NCBI RefSeq assembly: GCF_023333595.1
Contig: NZ_JAIQZM010000012.1
Span: forward strand, 1 to 64,000
DNA: 64,000 nt
Direction of reading: 5' to 3'
Origin: Argonema galeatum A003/A1
GTDB taxonomy: Bacteria; Cyanobacteriota; Cyanobacteriia; Cyanobacteriales; Aerosakkonemataceae
The number at the start of each line of letters is the position of its first letter. The first letter of the stretch is position 1. The notes beneath the pieces were generated by a model. That model was not told the DNA's origin. It was given only the letters and a program-made list of their open reading frames with translations, and did not search any database. The translations under genes were made by a program, and so were the position numbers. Below, piece after piece: positions 25,445 through 34,938 of this stretch.

Positions 25445-25969
25445 TCACTTAGCCGCTACTACTTCGATTTCCACCAACCATCCGGGTCCCACTAGCTGCG
25501 TGACTTGGGTACGAGTCCGCACAGGAATTTCAGGCTGTTTGCTGTTGCCAAAAAACTCTGCATATGCTTCCTGAAACGCTCCGAAATCGGCTTTGCCGTT
25601 CAGAGATGGATCGCCAACCAGGTATCCATGCACCTTGATGACATCACTCATTGAGTAGCCGCGCTTTTTAAGAATTGATTCAATGTTTTTGAGGATGTTT
25701 CTGGTTTGAGTCTTTGTGTCCCCATACGCTTTGGGCGTATTGGGATCGGCGTTGGGATCGATCGCAGGCGGAACCATGCCGCTCAGAAATAATAAGTCTT
25801 TATTACCAGGAATTGCAACAGATTCTAAAAATTGGTTGACATAAGGCGAACTAGGGTCAAGCCGATAGCGTATAATCTCTGCTGCATCTACTCGCCACGC
25901 CAAAGCTACCAATGTTGCAACTATTCCCAAAATTAGCAGAATTGGCTTAAATCTAGTGATGTTGTTCAT
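25445..25969 (-). CDS. RidA/YjgF-family protein with signal peptide
   Basis: The 174-residue protein starts with an export signal (PILLILGIVATLVALAWRVDA) and then a Rid domain. The conserved Arg is kept in PVRTRTQV. Typical RidA proteins are cytoplasmic, about 130 residues, and deaminate reactive enamines/imines. This one is predicted to be exported, so it may act in the periplasm. The gap 25970-26301 upstream holds only repeats. Confidence 0.8.
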   Translation of the reverse strand: MNNITRFKPILLILGIVATLVALAWRVDAAEIIRYRLDPSSPYVNQFLESVAIPGNKDLLFLSGMVPPAIDPNADPNTPKAYGDTKTQTRNILKNIESILKKRGYSMSDVIKVHGYLVGDPSLNGKADFGAFQEAYAEFFGNSKQPEIPVRTRTQVTQLVGPGWLVEIEVVAAK

Positions 25970-26102
25970 TAGATAGATTCCTTATTGCTTCGTATCGCGA
26001 TATCGATCAGTTTGCCCGTAAACTGCGACGCCCTAACGTTACTATGCGTTAATTGCATACTTTGTAACAAAAACCGTAATCCAACTTAACAATAATACAA
26101 AA

Positions 26103-26255
26103 GGTATTGGTGGCGTTTTAGCGCTAAAGCGCCACCAATACCTACTAGTGCAAGTGGTCAGTGGTCAGTTGTCAGTTGTCAGTGGTAAAAATCAAGATTT
26201 CCAGAGCAATCATTGCCCTTAGAAACCCGGTTTCTCTAAGAAACCGGGTTTCTGG
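26103..26255. repeat. Repeat cluster: palindrome, heptamers, AAACCCGGTTT hairpin
   Basis: A 40-bp near-perfect palindrome (GGTATTGGTGGCG arms, 26103-26142), then GTGGTCA/GTTGTCA heptamers (26154-26186), then paired AGAAACCCGGTTTCT units at about 26220-26255. No gene. Confidence 0.8.
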
Positions 26256-26301
26256 GAGTTCACTTTATTTACCCCCACCTATTTAGTGTTGAGGTATTGG
26301 T

Positions 26302-27828
26302 TTATTCCGCAGTCAATGGAAGCTTGACTTGAGTCGGCTTATTAACCGGGTTCATCCTTTTTTCTAATAAATTAAAAACACGAGAGGAGAGGAATGTTAG
26401 TGCCAGGTAAATCAGGGCAACAGTGCCAAAAATTTCAAAAGAACGGTAGTTATTTGCTATAATCAGCCGTCCCTCTTGCAATAGCTCTTGATAACCGATC
26501 ACCGATGCCAAGCTAGTGTCTTTAAGCAGGGTGATAAACTCGCTTCCTAGCGGTGGTAGCATCCGTCGCAATGCTTGGGGAAAGATAATATAGCGCATAG
26601 TTTCTAGACTTCCCAAACCCAGGGACTCAGCAGCTTCTGTCTGTCCTTTTTCAATAGATTGGATACCGGCGCGGACAATCTCAGCGATATAGGCGGCGCT
26701 ATTGAGACTTAGCGCCAACACAGTTGCCATAAAAGGGTTCAGACTGAATTTTATCCCAAATCCTTGCACTAGAGCAGGTATGCCAAAATAAATCATCAGA
26801 ATCTGCACCAGCAAGGGTGTACCCCTGAAAAAGTCGATATACGCTGTGGTTGCCCAGCGCAATGGAGTTATTGATGAGAGGCGGGCAATGCCAATTAGCG
26901 AACCGCCAATCATTCCCAAAAATCCGCACAATATGGTTAGATATAGCGTTACTACTACGCCCTTCAATAAGCTGGGGAGAGCGTTTGAAATGATGGTAAT
27001 AGTATTAATGGAGCTAGTGGCATTATCAATGCTGGTGGTTTCGGGTAGTTGTGGTGGTTGAGCGTTAAACCACTTGCGATAAATTTGTTCGTAGGTGCCA
27101 TTGTTGAGGATGGTTGTCAGTCCCCTGTTGATGTCTTCTAAATTGGGAGAGCCTTTAGGTGTAGGAATGCCATAGTATTCTTCTGTAAGCAATTGGGATG
27201 TAACTTTTAGTCCTTTGAGATTATTTTGTTTGAGCGCATAGAGAGTTGCTGGAGCATCATTGATGACGGCATCTACATTACCGTTGAGCAATTCCTGAAG
27301 GGATAGAGGTGCATTATCAAAGGTACGAATTTTAGCGCCGGGGATTTTCTTAGCTTCTAAAGCGCCAGTAGTGCCGATTTGCACGGCTATGCGCTTGTTT
27401 TGCAGACTTTTTAAAGATGTGATATCTTGGTTGTCAGCTTTAACGGCGATCGCTAATCCAGCTTTGAAATAAGGACGCGAAAAATCTACGGCTTTTTGAC
27501 GTTCGGGAGTAATTGTCATTGCACTCACCGCAGCATCCACAGTTTTTGCCTGCAAAGCCGGGATCAGGCCGTCAAATTGCATATTCTGAAATTGAACTTG
27601 GAAATCAGCGGCTTTACCAATTGCCTCGATCAAATCAATATCAAAACCTACTAACTCCCCCTTCTTACCCTGAAACTCAAAGGGCGGAAAAGTTGGCTCT
27701 GTGGCAACCTTAAGCGTTTTTTGGGCTTTGATAGGACTGGTAATGAAAAGGGAAAGGCATAAGATCGACAAACACAAGCTGAGAACCAAACCCCAGCCTA
27801 GCTTACGAGATTGAAATAATCTGTGCAT
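26302..27828 (-). CDS. Amino-acid ABC transporter, fused substrate-binding and permease protein
   Basis: The 508-residue protein joins a signal peptide and a family-3 substrate-binding domain (about 38-255, starting LKVATEPTFPPFEFQGKKGE) to a MetI-type permease (about 280-490) with an EAA-type loop (EAAESLGLGSLETMRYII). In most bacteria these are two genes (glnH, glnP); cyanobacteria often carry this fusion. It imports a polar amino acid, probably glutamine or glutamate. It is divergent from the ATPase gene at 27876, with only 47 bp between them, so they share a control region. Confidence 0.9.
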   Translation of the reverse strand: MHRLFQSRKLGWGLVLSLCLSILCLSLFITSPIKAQKTLKVATEPTFPPFEFQGKKGELVGFDIDLIEAIGKAADFQVQFQNMQFDGLIPALQAKTVDAAVSAMTITPERQKAVDFSRPYFKAGLAIAVKADNQDITSLKSLQNKRIAVQIGTTGALEAKKIPGAKIRTFDNAPLSLQELLNGNVDAVINDAPATLYALKQNNLKGLKVTSQLLTEEYYGIPTPKGSPNLEDINRGLTTILNNGTYEQIYRKWFNAQPPQLPETTSIDNATSSINTITIISNALPSLLKGVVVTLYLTILCGFLGMIGGSLIGIARLSSITPLRWATTAYIDFFRGTPLLVQILMIYFGIPALVQGFGIKFSLNPFMATVLALSLNSAAYIAEIVRAGIQSIEKGQTEAAESLGLGSLETMRYIIFPQALRRMLPPLGSEFITLLKDTSLASVIGYQELLQEGRLIIANNYRSFEIFGTVALIYLALTFLSSRVFNLLEKRMNPVNKPTQVKLPLTAE

Positions 27829-27875
27829 ATGGGTTACCTTAAAATAAGCTAAGTAGAAATATACTAAACTCAGTT

Positions 27876-28643
27876 ATGCAGGATTATACCCCAGCGATCG
27901 CATTTGAGAATGTTGAGAAAAATTTTGGTTCTCTTAAAGTCCTACAAGGAATTAGCGGCTCTATCAATCGTGGGGAAGTGGTGGCGGTGATTGGTTCGAG
28001 CGGTTGTGGGAAAAGTACCTTGTTGCGCTGCTTCAATCGCTTAGAGGCTATTAATGGCGGGCGTTTGATAGTCAATGGGATGGATTTGTCGCATCCGAAA
28101 CTTAGCCAAACCGAATTACGCAGATTGCGATCGCAAGTTGGGATGGTTTTTCAGCAGTTTAACTTGTTCCCTCATTTAAGCGTACTGGAAAATTTAACCT
28201 TGGCTCCACGTCAGGTATTGGGGAAATCTCGCTCCCAAAGTGAGGAACAGGCGCGGTTTTATTTGGAAAAGGTTGGTTTAGCCGAAAAAGCAGAAGTTTA
28301 TCCAGATCAACTCTCTGGGGGACAGAAGCAACGAGTTGCGATCGCACGCAGTTTGTGCATGAACCCGCAGATCATGCTCTTTGACGAACCCACCAGCGCC
28401 CTCGATCCGGAGTTAGTAGGGGAAGTGCTGCTAGCGATGCAGCAATTGGCTAATGAAGGAATGACGATGGTGGTGGTAACGCACGAAATGCAGTTTGCGC
28501 GGGATGTGGCGCATCGGGTCATATTTATGGATAAAGGTCGGGTGGCGGAAGAAGGGGCGGCAAGGGCGGTGATTACGGAGCCAAAGTGCGATCGATTGCG
28601 TGCTTTTCTGAGTCGGATGAATTTCGCCCAAACTTCGTTATAA
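27876..28643 (+). CDS. glnQ: Amino-acid ABC transporter ATP-binding protein
   Basis: The 255-residue ABC ATPase has Walker [11 protein letters not shown]-loop [11 protein letters not shown], signature LSGGQKQR, Walker [13 protein letters not shown] and switch His in VVTHEMQF. These motifs are typical of the polar amino-acid (GlnQ/HisP) subfamily. It energises the fused transporter encoded divergently at 26302-27828. It ends 17 bases before the convergent retropepsin gene. Confidence 0.92.
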   Translation: MQDYTPAIAFENVEKNFGSLKVLQGISGSINRGEVVAVIGSSGCGKSTLLRCFNRLEAINGGRLIVNGMDLSHPKLSQTELRRLRSQVGMVFQQFNLFPHLSVLENLTLAPRQVLGKSRSQSEEQARFYLEKVGLAEKAEVYPDQLSGGQKQRVAIARSLCMNPQIMLFDEPTSALDPELVGEVLLAMQQLANEGMTMVVVTHEMQFARDVAHRVIFMDKGRVAEEGAARAVITEPKCDRLRAFLSRMNFAQTSL

Positions 28644-28659
28644 ATTCACGAATCGATCG

Positions 28660-29118
28660 TCAAGAAAGCGGCCCAAAATAAAAGGTATTAGTTGATGGAT
28701 TAACGGCATAGCAGATTCTTTCTAAAAAGCCTATTTGACCGATAAAAGAAGGAAAATTTCCCCAGTATTCTTCCGCATCAGGAATAAAAGCTGTAGCAGG
28801 TACATCTAGATCGTCACCCTCATCAGCTATCAAGGTCATAGTTACCCGAATCAAACCTCCCTCTAATCGCATACCTCTAACTAACATAGTGATTCTTTCT
28901 AAGATAGGAAGGCGATCCAAACCAGCATTTCTTGCAACTCTGGGTGCAATAATTGGATAAGGCGCACCTGTATCAACTATAGCTTGGGTGATTACGTTTT
29001 CAACAGCTACAGTCAGAACGAGCCGATTTGTAGTTTCACTGGGGGTTGCAGGTGCATATTGATAAATAATCGCACCAGTAGCAAAAGTTTCACCGTCAGA
29101 ATACAGTAACAAGCTCAT
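28660..29118 (-). CDS. Retropepsin-like aspartyl protease family protein
   Basis: The 152-residue soluble protein carries AIVDTGAPYPIIAP, the Asp-Thr-Gly loop of retroviral-type (single-domain) aspartic proteases, near residue 48. Such proteins dimerise to form one active site. A second hydrophobic-Gly motif is seen in FIGQIGFLERI. The start overlaps the stop of 29118-29498 by one base (TAATG), so the two are translationally coupled. The substrate is unknown. Confidence 0.7.
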   Translation of the reverse strand: MSLLLYSDGETFATGAIIYQYAPATPSETTNRLVLTVAVENVITQAIVDTGAPYPIIAPRVARNAGLDRLPILERITMLVRGMRLEGGLIRVTMTLIADEGDDLDVPATAFIPDAEEYWGNFPSFIGQIGFLERICYAVNPSTNTFYFGPLS

Positions 29119-29483
29119 TAATAAATCACCGTAAATAGTACATTTTTGGTATCGCTTACTCGTTCAAATAATTCATCAATAGAATTAGCTGCGGCTAATA
29201 ATTTGCCATTTTGTACTGCTACCCATTGATTGAGATACTTACGGTTAATTCGCTGCTGGTTTACCCATTCTCGACTCTTTTTTAAACCTTCGCGATCGAT
29301 GTCATTTCTTTTGCTCACAGTTGCTTTAGCTGGTGCTAGAATGTATGCACACTTTTTGATGTCTTCATTGTCAGGGTAATGTTTGATCGCTTGTATTGAA
29401 AGCTGTTCTGCTTTGGTATGGTTGCCGCTAGATAAGGCTTGTCGCATTTCCTCGATAAAATCTTCTGGAGTAGTGTAGTTCAT
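29118..29483 (-). CDS. DUF5678-like protein with helical N-terminus
   Basis: About 121 residues. The N-terminal part resembles a TPR hairpin (EEMRQALSSGNHTKAEQLSI), and the C-terminal part (YLNQWVAVQNGKLLAAANSI) matches the small DUF5678 pattern. ATG 29483 (MNYTTPEDF) is chosen over a TTG at 29498. It is coupled to the retropepsin-like gene. In cyanobacteria DUF5678 proteins often precede aspartyl-protease genes; the role of the pair is unknown. Confidence 0.65.
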   Translation of the reverse strand: MNYTTPEDFIEEMRQALSSGNHTKAEQLSIQAIKHYPDNEDIKKCAYILAPAKATVSKRNDIDREGLKKSREWVNQQRINRKYLNQWVAVQNGKLLAAANSIDELFERVSDTKNVLFTVIY

Positions 29484-29727
29484 ATCAAAACTTATCAATT
29501 TGTGAATAGTTATTCAAGTTTATTATACAATCCTATTCGACTTTTTACCAAAATCCTAACTTCATCATAATGGAGGAATATTTACTGGGTATTCTGTTGA
29601 GGGGAATGGGTAAGCATTGGCTGCGATCGCATTTTTGGCAGAGACAGAGGGGAAACTCGCATCGCACCTTAGAGATATTTCCCATTGTTGTGTCAAAATA
29701 AATGCAAGCGTTTCGGAAGCGTGAGCA

Positions 29728-30771
29728 ATGGCGTTCAATCCAAAGCAACAATTGCACGGCGGCAGGTACACCATCGAGAAGGAGTTGGGGCGGGGTCGCT
29801 TTGGCATTACCTATCTGGCTAGGGATAGGAACGGCGACGGCGTTTTGATTAAGACACTGAACGATGCGTTACTGACGGGGCCAGATTTTGATAGATGGCA
29901 GCAAAATTTCGTTAAAGAAGCATTTAAGTTGGCGAGGTGCAGACATCCCAATATTGTGCAGGCTGAGGAGCCATTCCAAGAGGGTGGGCTGTGGTGCATC
30001 CCGATGGAGTACGTTGATGGGGTTGACTTGGCTAGCCGCGCTCACAATAGATTACCAGAGGAAGATGCGCTGCACTACATCAAACAAATTGGTGAAGCGT
30101 TGACAGTAGTACACAGTCAAGGTTTGCTCCATCGGGATGTGAAGCCAGCCAATATTATGGTGCGAGTCCGCAATGGTAAGTCGGAAGCTGTGCTGATTGA
30201 TTTTGGGCTAGCACGAGAATTTGACCACGAACTTACCCAAACTCGCCCAGAGGAGATGGCTGAAGGTTTTTCTGCGCCGGAACTGTACTCTCGAACGGCT
30301 AAAAGGGGGCCATATACTGATGTTTATTCTCTGGCAGCGACACTATATGTTTTATTAACTGGAAAATTACCCACCAGTGCGATCGATCGCAAGTTGTCCA
30401 ATATTAGCTTAATTCCACCAAAAGATATTAATCCTCAAATTTGCGATCGCGTCAACCAAGCTATCATCGACGGAATGAAGCTAGACCCCGATGCTCGTCC
30501 TCAGACTATGCAGGCATGGTTAAATTTATTGGAACTACCGAGCGTTGGTTCTAGCTCAGTGCCAAAATCAGTAGATAAATCCTCGCCGCAAGATTGGAAT
30601 AAAGTGGCAGCACTGGCAGCAGTGATAGGTATAGTGATAGCAGTCATAGCAGCAATTCCCGGATGGATGCCTGTCATGGAGCGTTTCTTCCAGCCTTCTC
30701 CAAAACTATCACCAACTGCGACACCAAACTCCCAGGCTACACCGCCTGAAACTCCGCTTCCACAAAAGTAG
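29728..30771 (+). CDS. Serine/threonine protein kinase, membrane-tethered
   Basis: The 347-residue protein has a Hanks-type kinase domain (about 10-270): Gly loop LGRGRFGITY, ATP Lys in VLIKTL, catalytic loop HRDVKPANI, metal Asp in DFGLAREF, and activation-segment end FSAPE. All key residues are present. One membrane helix follows (about 288-312), then a short Pro/Thr tail outside. It lies 65 bp before a second kinase gene of similar N-terminus, so the two probably arose by duplication. Confidence 0.9.
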   Translation: MAFNPKQQLHGGRYTIEKELGRGRFGITYLARDRNGDGVLIKTLNDALLTGPDFDRWQQNFVKEAFKLARCRHPNIVQAEEPFQEGGLWCIPMEYVDGVDLASRAHNRLPEEDALHYIKQIGEALTVVHSQGLLHRDVKPANIMVRVRNGKSEAVLIDFGLAREFDHELTQTRPEEMAEGFSAPELYSRTAKRGPYTDVYSLAATLYVLLTGKLPTSAIDRKLSNISLIPPKDINPQICDRVNQAIIDGMKLDPDARPQTMQAWLNLLELPSVGSSSVPKSVDKSSPQDWNKVAALAAVIGIVIAVIAAIPGWMPVMERFFQPSPKLSPTATPNSQATPPETPLPQK

Positions 30772-30836
30772 CGGTGTACCATACTCCATCAAATTGCTAT
30801 CTCAAAATTAGTACATTTATCTAATGGTATTTGATT

Positions 30837-32510
30837 ATGGCTTGGGCAAAAGGGCAAAAGTTGCAGGACGGTAAGTACGTTATCGAAGATGTTCTCGGAA
30901 CAGGTGGCTGTGGTATCACTTATCTAGCCAGGATGCAAAACGGACAACTGGTTGCGATTAAAACTCCCCATCAAACAACGCAATACAGTTCTAAATCCGA
31001 GCAACTATTACAAAATTTCCTTGCGGAAGCAAAACAGCTACAGAAATTTAGGCATCGTCATATCGTGCGTTTTTACGATGTATTCCAAGAGGAATCGCTG
31101 TGGTGCATGGTGATGGAATATGTTGCTGGGGAAACTTTGGCGGTTCGCGTTGCCAATCGCGGTGCAATGGAGGAATCTGAAGCATTGCAATATATTGAGC
31201 AGATTGGTGAGGCACTGATCGAAGTTCACAAAGACAAGTTGTTGCATCGAGATATTAACCCACGCAACATCATACTGCGCTCTCATCGCTCGGAAGCAGT
31301 CTTGATTGATTTCGGAATTGCAAGGGAATTTAACCCTGACCAGACACAAACTCATACAGTAGGAGTCTCTGATGGCTATGCGCCAATAGAACAGTATCGC
31401 AGACGGCATAAACGAGGTGCATATACAGATGTTTATGGTTTAGCAGCAACGCTGTATTTTTTGTTAACAGCAAAAGTACCTGAGTCTGCCTATGACAGAG
31501 ATGATGATATTAGCAAAGGCGAAAAAGATCCATTAGTTCCACCGAAGCAGCTTAATCCGGGAATCAGCGACAGGGTAAATAAGGCAATTCTCAAAGCTAT
31601 CGCATTTGAGAAACAAGATCGCCCCCAGTCAATGTACGAATGGCTATTCTTGTTAGAAGTGCCATTACCTCCAGAGGTGATTAATCCACTTCCTAAAATA
31701 GTGGTTGATAAACCACCATTGCAGCCAAAACAGACACCAAAACTAGAATTAAAATCTGTTCCCCCTCAAGCTCCGTCTATCACTCCGCCAGCTTCAGTTA
31801 CCCCCAGCAAAACTTTACCTAAAAAGGAAGCAAAGGAGCCTTTGCTTAGTTATCTACTTCTGAGTTGGTGGGGTCTTTTTTTGTTGCCTATTATTTTTAT
31901 ATTTGTTTTACCGAGAATTTACGCGCCACTGGTGGTAGGCATACCTTTTTTATGGTTATTCACTATTGTTGGTTATGTTATTCGTAGCAAAAACAATAAA
32001 TTTTTAGCAACAATTAAGGCAATAATAATCAGTTTATTGTCTTTTTTTGTACTCAGAACATTCATTTGTCAGGCTCTATATATCATCAGTGGTGGTATGT
32101 TACCGGGAGTACAAATTTTAGACCGGGTAATGGTAGACAAGCTTATTTACAGGTTCTATAGTCCTTCGAGCCAGGATATTATCATATTTTTAGCTACTGA
32201 GGCGCAGATGAAAGCGAACCAACCTGGTTACCACCTTAGTCGCGTAATCGGTTTACCTGGTGAAAAGATACAAGTAAAAGGTGGGCAGGTATTTATTAAC
32301 GATCAGCCACTACAGGAAAATTATGTTGACGAGCCTGCTAGATATGAATACGGCCCTGTGACTGTACCTCCTGATTCTTATTTTGTGTTAGGGGATAATC
32401 GAAACAAGAGTTATGATAGCCACCACTGGGGTTTTGTCCCTCACGATCTTATTATTGGCAAAGTATACGCAAGATTTTGGCCTCTTAACCGTATTGGAAA
32501 TGTTCAATAG
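30837..32510 (+). CDS. Ser/Thr kinase fused to a degenerate signal peptidase I domain
   Basis: Predicted length 557 residues from ATG 30837. Kinase domain about 10-275: GTGGCGITY loop, VAIK Lys, HRDINPRNI (the usual Lys two after HRD is Asn), DFGIAREF. A Pro-rich linker and three or so membrane helices (about 336-410) lead to an S26 signal-peptidase fold (about 412-555). That fold keeps boxes DRVMVDKLIYRF, RVIGLPGE and VLGDNRNKSYDSHHWGFVP. The catalytic Ser position (SxSM) reads SGGM, and the general-base Lys before RVIGLPG is Ser. So the peptidase half lacks both catalytic residues and may act as a signal-peptide sensor. It overlaps a truncated ParE frame at its end. Confidence 0.85.
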   Translation: MAWAKGQKLQDGKYVIEDVLGTGGCGITYLARMQNGQLVAIKTPHQTTQYSSKSEQLLQNFLAEAKQLQKFRHRHIVRFYDVFQEESLWCMVMEYVAGETLAVRVANRGAMEESEALQYIEQIGEALIEVHKDKLLHRDINPRNIILRSHRSEAVLIDFGIAREFNPDQTQTHTVGVSDGYAPIEQYRRRHKRGAYTDVYGLAATLYFLLTAKVPESAYDRDDDISKGEKDPLVPPKQLNPGISDRVNKAILKAIAFEKQDRPQSMYEWLFLLEVPLPPEVINPLPKIVVDKPPLQPKQTPKLELKSVPPQAPSITPPASVTPSKTLPKKEAKEPLLSYLLLSWWGLFLLPIIFIFVLPRIYAPLVVGIPFLWLFTIVGYVIRSKNNKFLATIKAIIISLLSFFVLRTFICQALYIISGGMLPGVQILDRVMVDKLIYRFYSPSSQDIIIFLATEAQMKANQPGYHLSRVIGLPGEKIQVKGGQVFINDQPLQENYVDEPARYEYGPVTVPPDSYFVLGDNRNKSYDSHHWGFVPHDLIIGKVYARFWPLNRIGNVQ

Positions 32511-32527
32511 TAAGGAATAGAGTTCTA

Positions 32528-32645
32528 CCGCCTGAAATACCCGTTCTACAAATACCTCTGCAAAACTCGGTGCATCTCGCGCAATAAAATCACCAATTGC
32601 TTCCAAATCAGCTAAAGCTTGAGTTGTCCAGTTTATGCTAGCCAT
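32528..32645 (-). pseudogene. Truncated ParE/RelE-type toxin
   Basis: The minus-strand frame starts MASINWTTQALADLEAIGDF and continues to FVERVFQAVE, the N-terminal helical part of ParE/RelE toxins. The family then needs about 50 more residues with a beta-sheet core. Here the frame runs into the reverse of the kinase-peptidase gene end. No antitoxin gene is visible upstream of it (32646 onward). Confidence 0.65.
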
Positions 32646-32761
32646 ATTGATGAAATATGGCAGAAAGCGCGATCGCGAAGCGTGGCGTTAGCCGTATCGC
32701 TCTTTTTTCTTTATCATAATAGAAAGTGCAAACGCCTATAATATTATGAAAGAGGTAAGCG

Positions 32762-32940
32762 ATGACTACACTAGAAACTAAATTACTAACTGACACCTGG
32801 GTAGTAGCAACTTGGGATGAATTTATGAAATTTTACCTGGATTGCCAATTTCTTTGCTAGAGGAAGCTTTACGGCGCAGTCGCGATGAAAATCAGGCACA
32901 GGTAGGGGCTTGGTTATTAGCGCAATTTCAGCAATTATAA
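32762..32940 (+). pseudogene. Uma2-family endonuclease remnant with internal deletion
   Basis: The start codes MTTLETKLLTDTWVVATWDE, the usual N-terminus of cyanobacterial Uma2 (DUF820) proteins. The frame is then broken within about 30 bases, and a second frame codes LPISLLEEALRRSRDENQAQ followed by VGAWLLAQFQ, the typical C-terminal end. The middle of about 150 residues is gone. Confidence 0.65.
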
Positions 32941-33016
32941 ATTTAATTGTATTTTCTTAATCCACTTTTTAGCGATCGCTCTTTTGGATGGGGTGAAAGT
33001 GCGATCGCACTCAGCT

Positions 33017-33625
33017 TTACCCCACAGGAACAGTCGATTTTACCGATTCCCGTTCGTGCAAATTCTTAAACCATTCCCCCAACTTCGGATATTGCTGTTG
33101 CCAATCTTCACCAAAACGCAAACTATAATAACCTAGAGCAGATAATAAAGCAACATCTGCCGCCGTCCAACTATCTCCTAACAAATAGCTAGATGCAGCT
33201 AATTTCTCATCCAAAACTGGTAAAAGCCGATCGATCGCACCTTGGTATTTAGCGACATCTCCAGAATCTGCGCGATCGCCTTTGCGCTTTTGTAACCACA
33301 AAGCTACAATATTATCTGCCAAAGTATCTGCCAAATCTTCCCATTTCCGACATTCTAGGCGTTCTTTGCGATCGCTTGGATAAAAACTCGGCTCTGGATA
33401 AGTTTCGTCCAGATACTCCACAATCAAGGTAGAATCCCAAAGCGTGGTGCCATCTTTATCTACCAGCACAGGCACTTTGCCGATCGGAGAAACTTGCAGG
33501 AATTCCGGCGATTTATTCATAATATCGGTTTCCTTCATTTCACAAGGCAAATTTTTCTCGGCTAGCAAGATTCGCACTTTCCGGGCGTAAGGCGATCGTT
33601 GTGCGTAGTACAAAACTCTGCTCAT
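33017..33625 (-). CDS. Glutathione S-transferase family protein
   Basis: The 202-residue protein has an N-terminal thioredoxin-like domain (MSRVLYYAQRSPYARKVRIL, cis-Pro in GKVPVL, ES/DST motif in LWDSTLIVEYL) and an all-helical C-terminal domain (about 85-200) with the usual SYLLGDSWTAADVALLSALG. The N-terminal YYAQRSPYARK segment supplies a likely Ser or Tyr that activates glutathione. It is probably a cytoplasmic detoxification enzyme; the substrate is not known. It is divergent from the MFS gene with a 90-bp gap. Confidence 0.88.
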   Translation of the reverse strand: MSRVLYYAQRSPYARKVRILLAEKNLPCEMKETDIMNKSPEFLQVSPIGKVPVLVDKDGTTLWDSTLIVEYLDETYPEPSFYPSDRKERLECRKWEDLADTLADNIVALWLQKRKGDRADSGDVAKYQGAIDRLLPVLDEKLAASSYLLGDSWTAADVALLSALGYYSLRFGEDWQQQYPKLGEWFKNLHERESVKSTVPVG

Positions 33626-33715
33626 AAACTTGTATATCTGGTATCGAAATCAACAGTTTTAGAGTTTAGTCTATGCTGGTAAATACTACAATACGTATGA
33701 ATTGAAAAGATATTG

Positions 33716-34933
33716 ATGATGAAATTGAAGCGCCCGCCCGGTCTTATTTTCGTTTTAATCACCTTGTTCATAGACGTGATGGGGGTTGGTCTTAGCGCTC
33801 CCATTCTTCCTAAACTGATTGCTGGATTTATCGGTGATGTTTCTACCGCCTCCTACTATTATGGGGCTGTCACGACTAGCTACGCCCTCATGCTATTTGT
33901 ATTCTCCCCTATCCAGGGCGCTCTCTCCGATCGGTTTGGTCGCAAACCAGTACTGCTATTTTCCCTCTTTGGAACGGGGCTAACCTATATCGGCCTGACA
34001 TTTGCCCCCACTCTGCCTTGGATATTCACCGCACAAATCCTTAATGGTCTTACTGGTGGCAGCGTCGCTGTTGTTTTTGCCTACATTGCAGACGTCAGCA
34101 CCCCGGAAGAACGACCAAAAAATTTCGGCTTGGTGGGAGCCGTCCTTGCTTTGGGATGGGTCGTAGGGCCAGCTTTGGGCGGCTTGCTGGGCGCTTGGGG
34201 ATTGCGTTTTCCTTTCGCAGTTGCAGCTATAATCACATTCCTGAATCTCCTGTATGGAATTCTAGTTGTATCGGAGTCTCACTCACCAGAACACCGCCGT
34301 TCCTTTTCTTGGTCTCGCGCTAACCCAGTTGCTTCTCTGGGGTTGTTGCGAAAAAATGCGATCGTCTTTGGTTTGGCAGCAATTATGTTATGTACCGATA
34401 TTGCTCTGCAATGTTTTATCAGTACTTGGGTGTTATTTACTACTTATAAGTTTGCATGGACAACTGTCCAAGCTGGACTGTCTCTGGCGTTGCTGGGAGT
34501 GATGACGGCGGCTGTCCAGGGAGGTTTGATCCGACCGCTAATTTCTCGCTTCGGTTCTAGAAAAATAATTATCGTAGGGCTAACTTTTAGCATGATTGGC
34601 TATCTCCTCTACGCTTTTGCCACTGCGGGATGGATGTTGTACTGGATTATTGTGCTGAATGGGTTTGATTTCACTGTTAAACCAACAGCTCAAGGATTGG
34701 TTTCCGCTCAAGTGAGTTCCCAAGAACAAGGCGCAATTCAAGGTGCTTTGTCTTCTCTGACGGCTTTGGCAAGTATTATCGGCCCGCTGCTAGCTACTAA
34801 TTTGTTCGGTTACTTTACATCCGATCGGGCCTCAATTCGTTTACCGGAAATACCCTTCTTCTTAGGTGCGTTTCTCTTCGCTTTGGCGTTGTGGTTAGCG
34901 ATCGCAACTTTTTCTAAACGTAGGTTGGTTTGA
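33716..34933 (+). CDS. MFS transporter, Tet-like drug exporter family
   Basis: The 405-residue protein has about twelve membrane helices. The cytoplasmic loop 2-3 motif is GALSDRFGRKPVLL, and the drug-exporter motif C region near helix 5 is GWVVGPALGGLLG. Together they indicate a TetA/Bcr-type H+ antiporter. The substrate cannot be told. Start ATG 33716 (33719 also possible). A MITE fragment lies 6 bp after the stop. Confidence 0.88.
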   Translation: MMKLKRPPGLIFVLITLFIDVMGVGLSAPILPKLIAGFIGDVSTASYYYGAVTTSYALMLFVFSPIQGALSDRFGRKPVLLFSLFGTGLTYIGLTFAPTLPWIFTAQILNGLTGGSVAVVFAYIADVSTPEERPKNFGLVGAVLALGWVVGPALGGLLGAWGLRFPFAVAAIITFLNLLYGILVVSESHSPEHRRSFSWSRANPVASLGLLRKNAIVFGLAAIMLCTDIALQCFISTWVLFTTYKFAWTTVQAGLSLALLGVMTAAVQGGLIRPLISRFGSRKIIIVGLTFSMIGYLLYAFATAGWMLYWIIVLNGFDFTVKPTAQGLVSAQVSSQEQGAIQGALSSLTALASIIGPLLATNLFGYFTSDRASIRLPEIPFFLGAFLFALALWLAIATFSKRRLV

Positions 34934-34938
34934 GGAAT

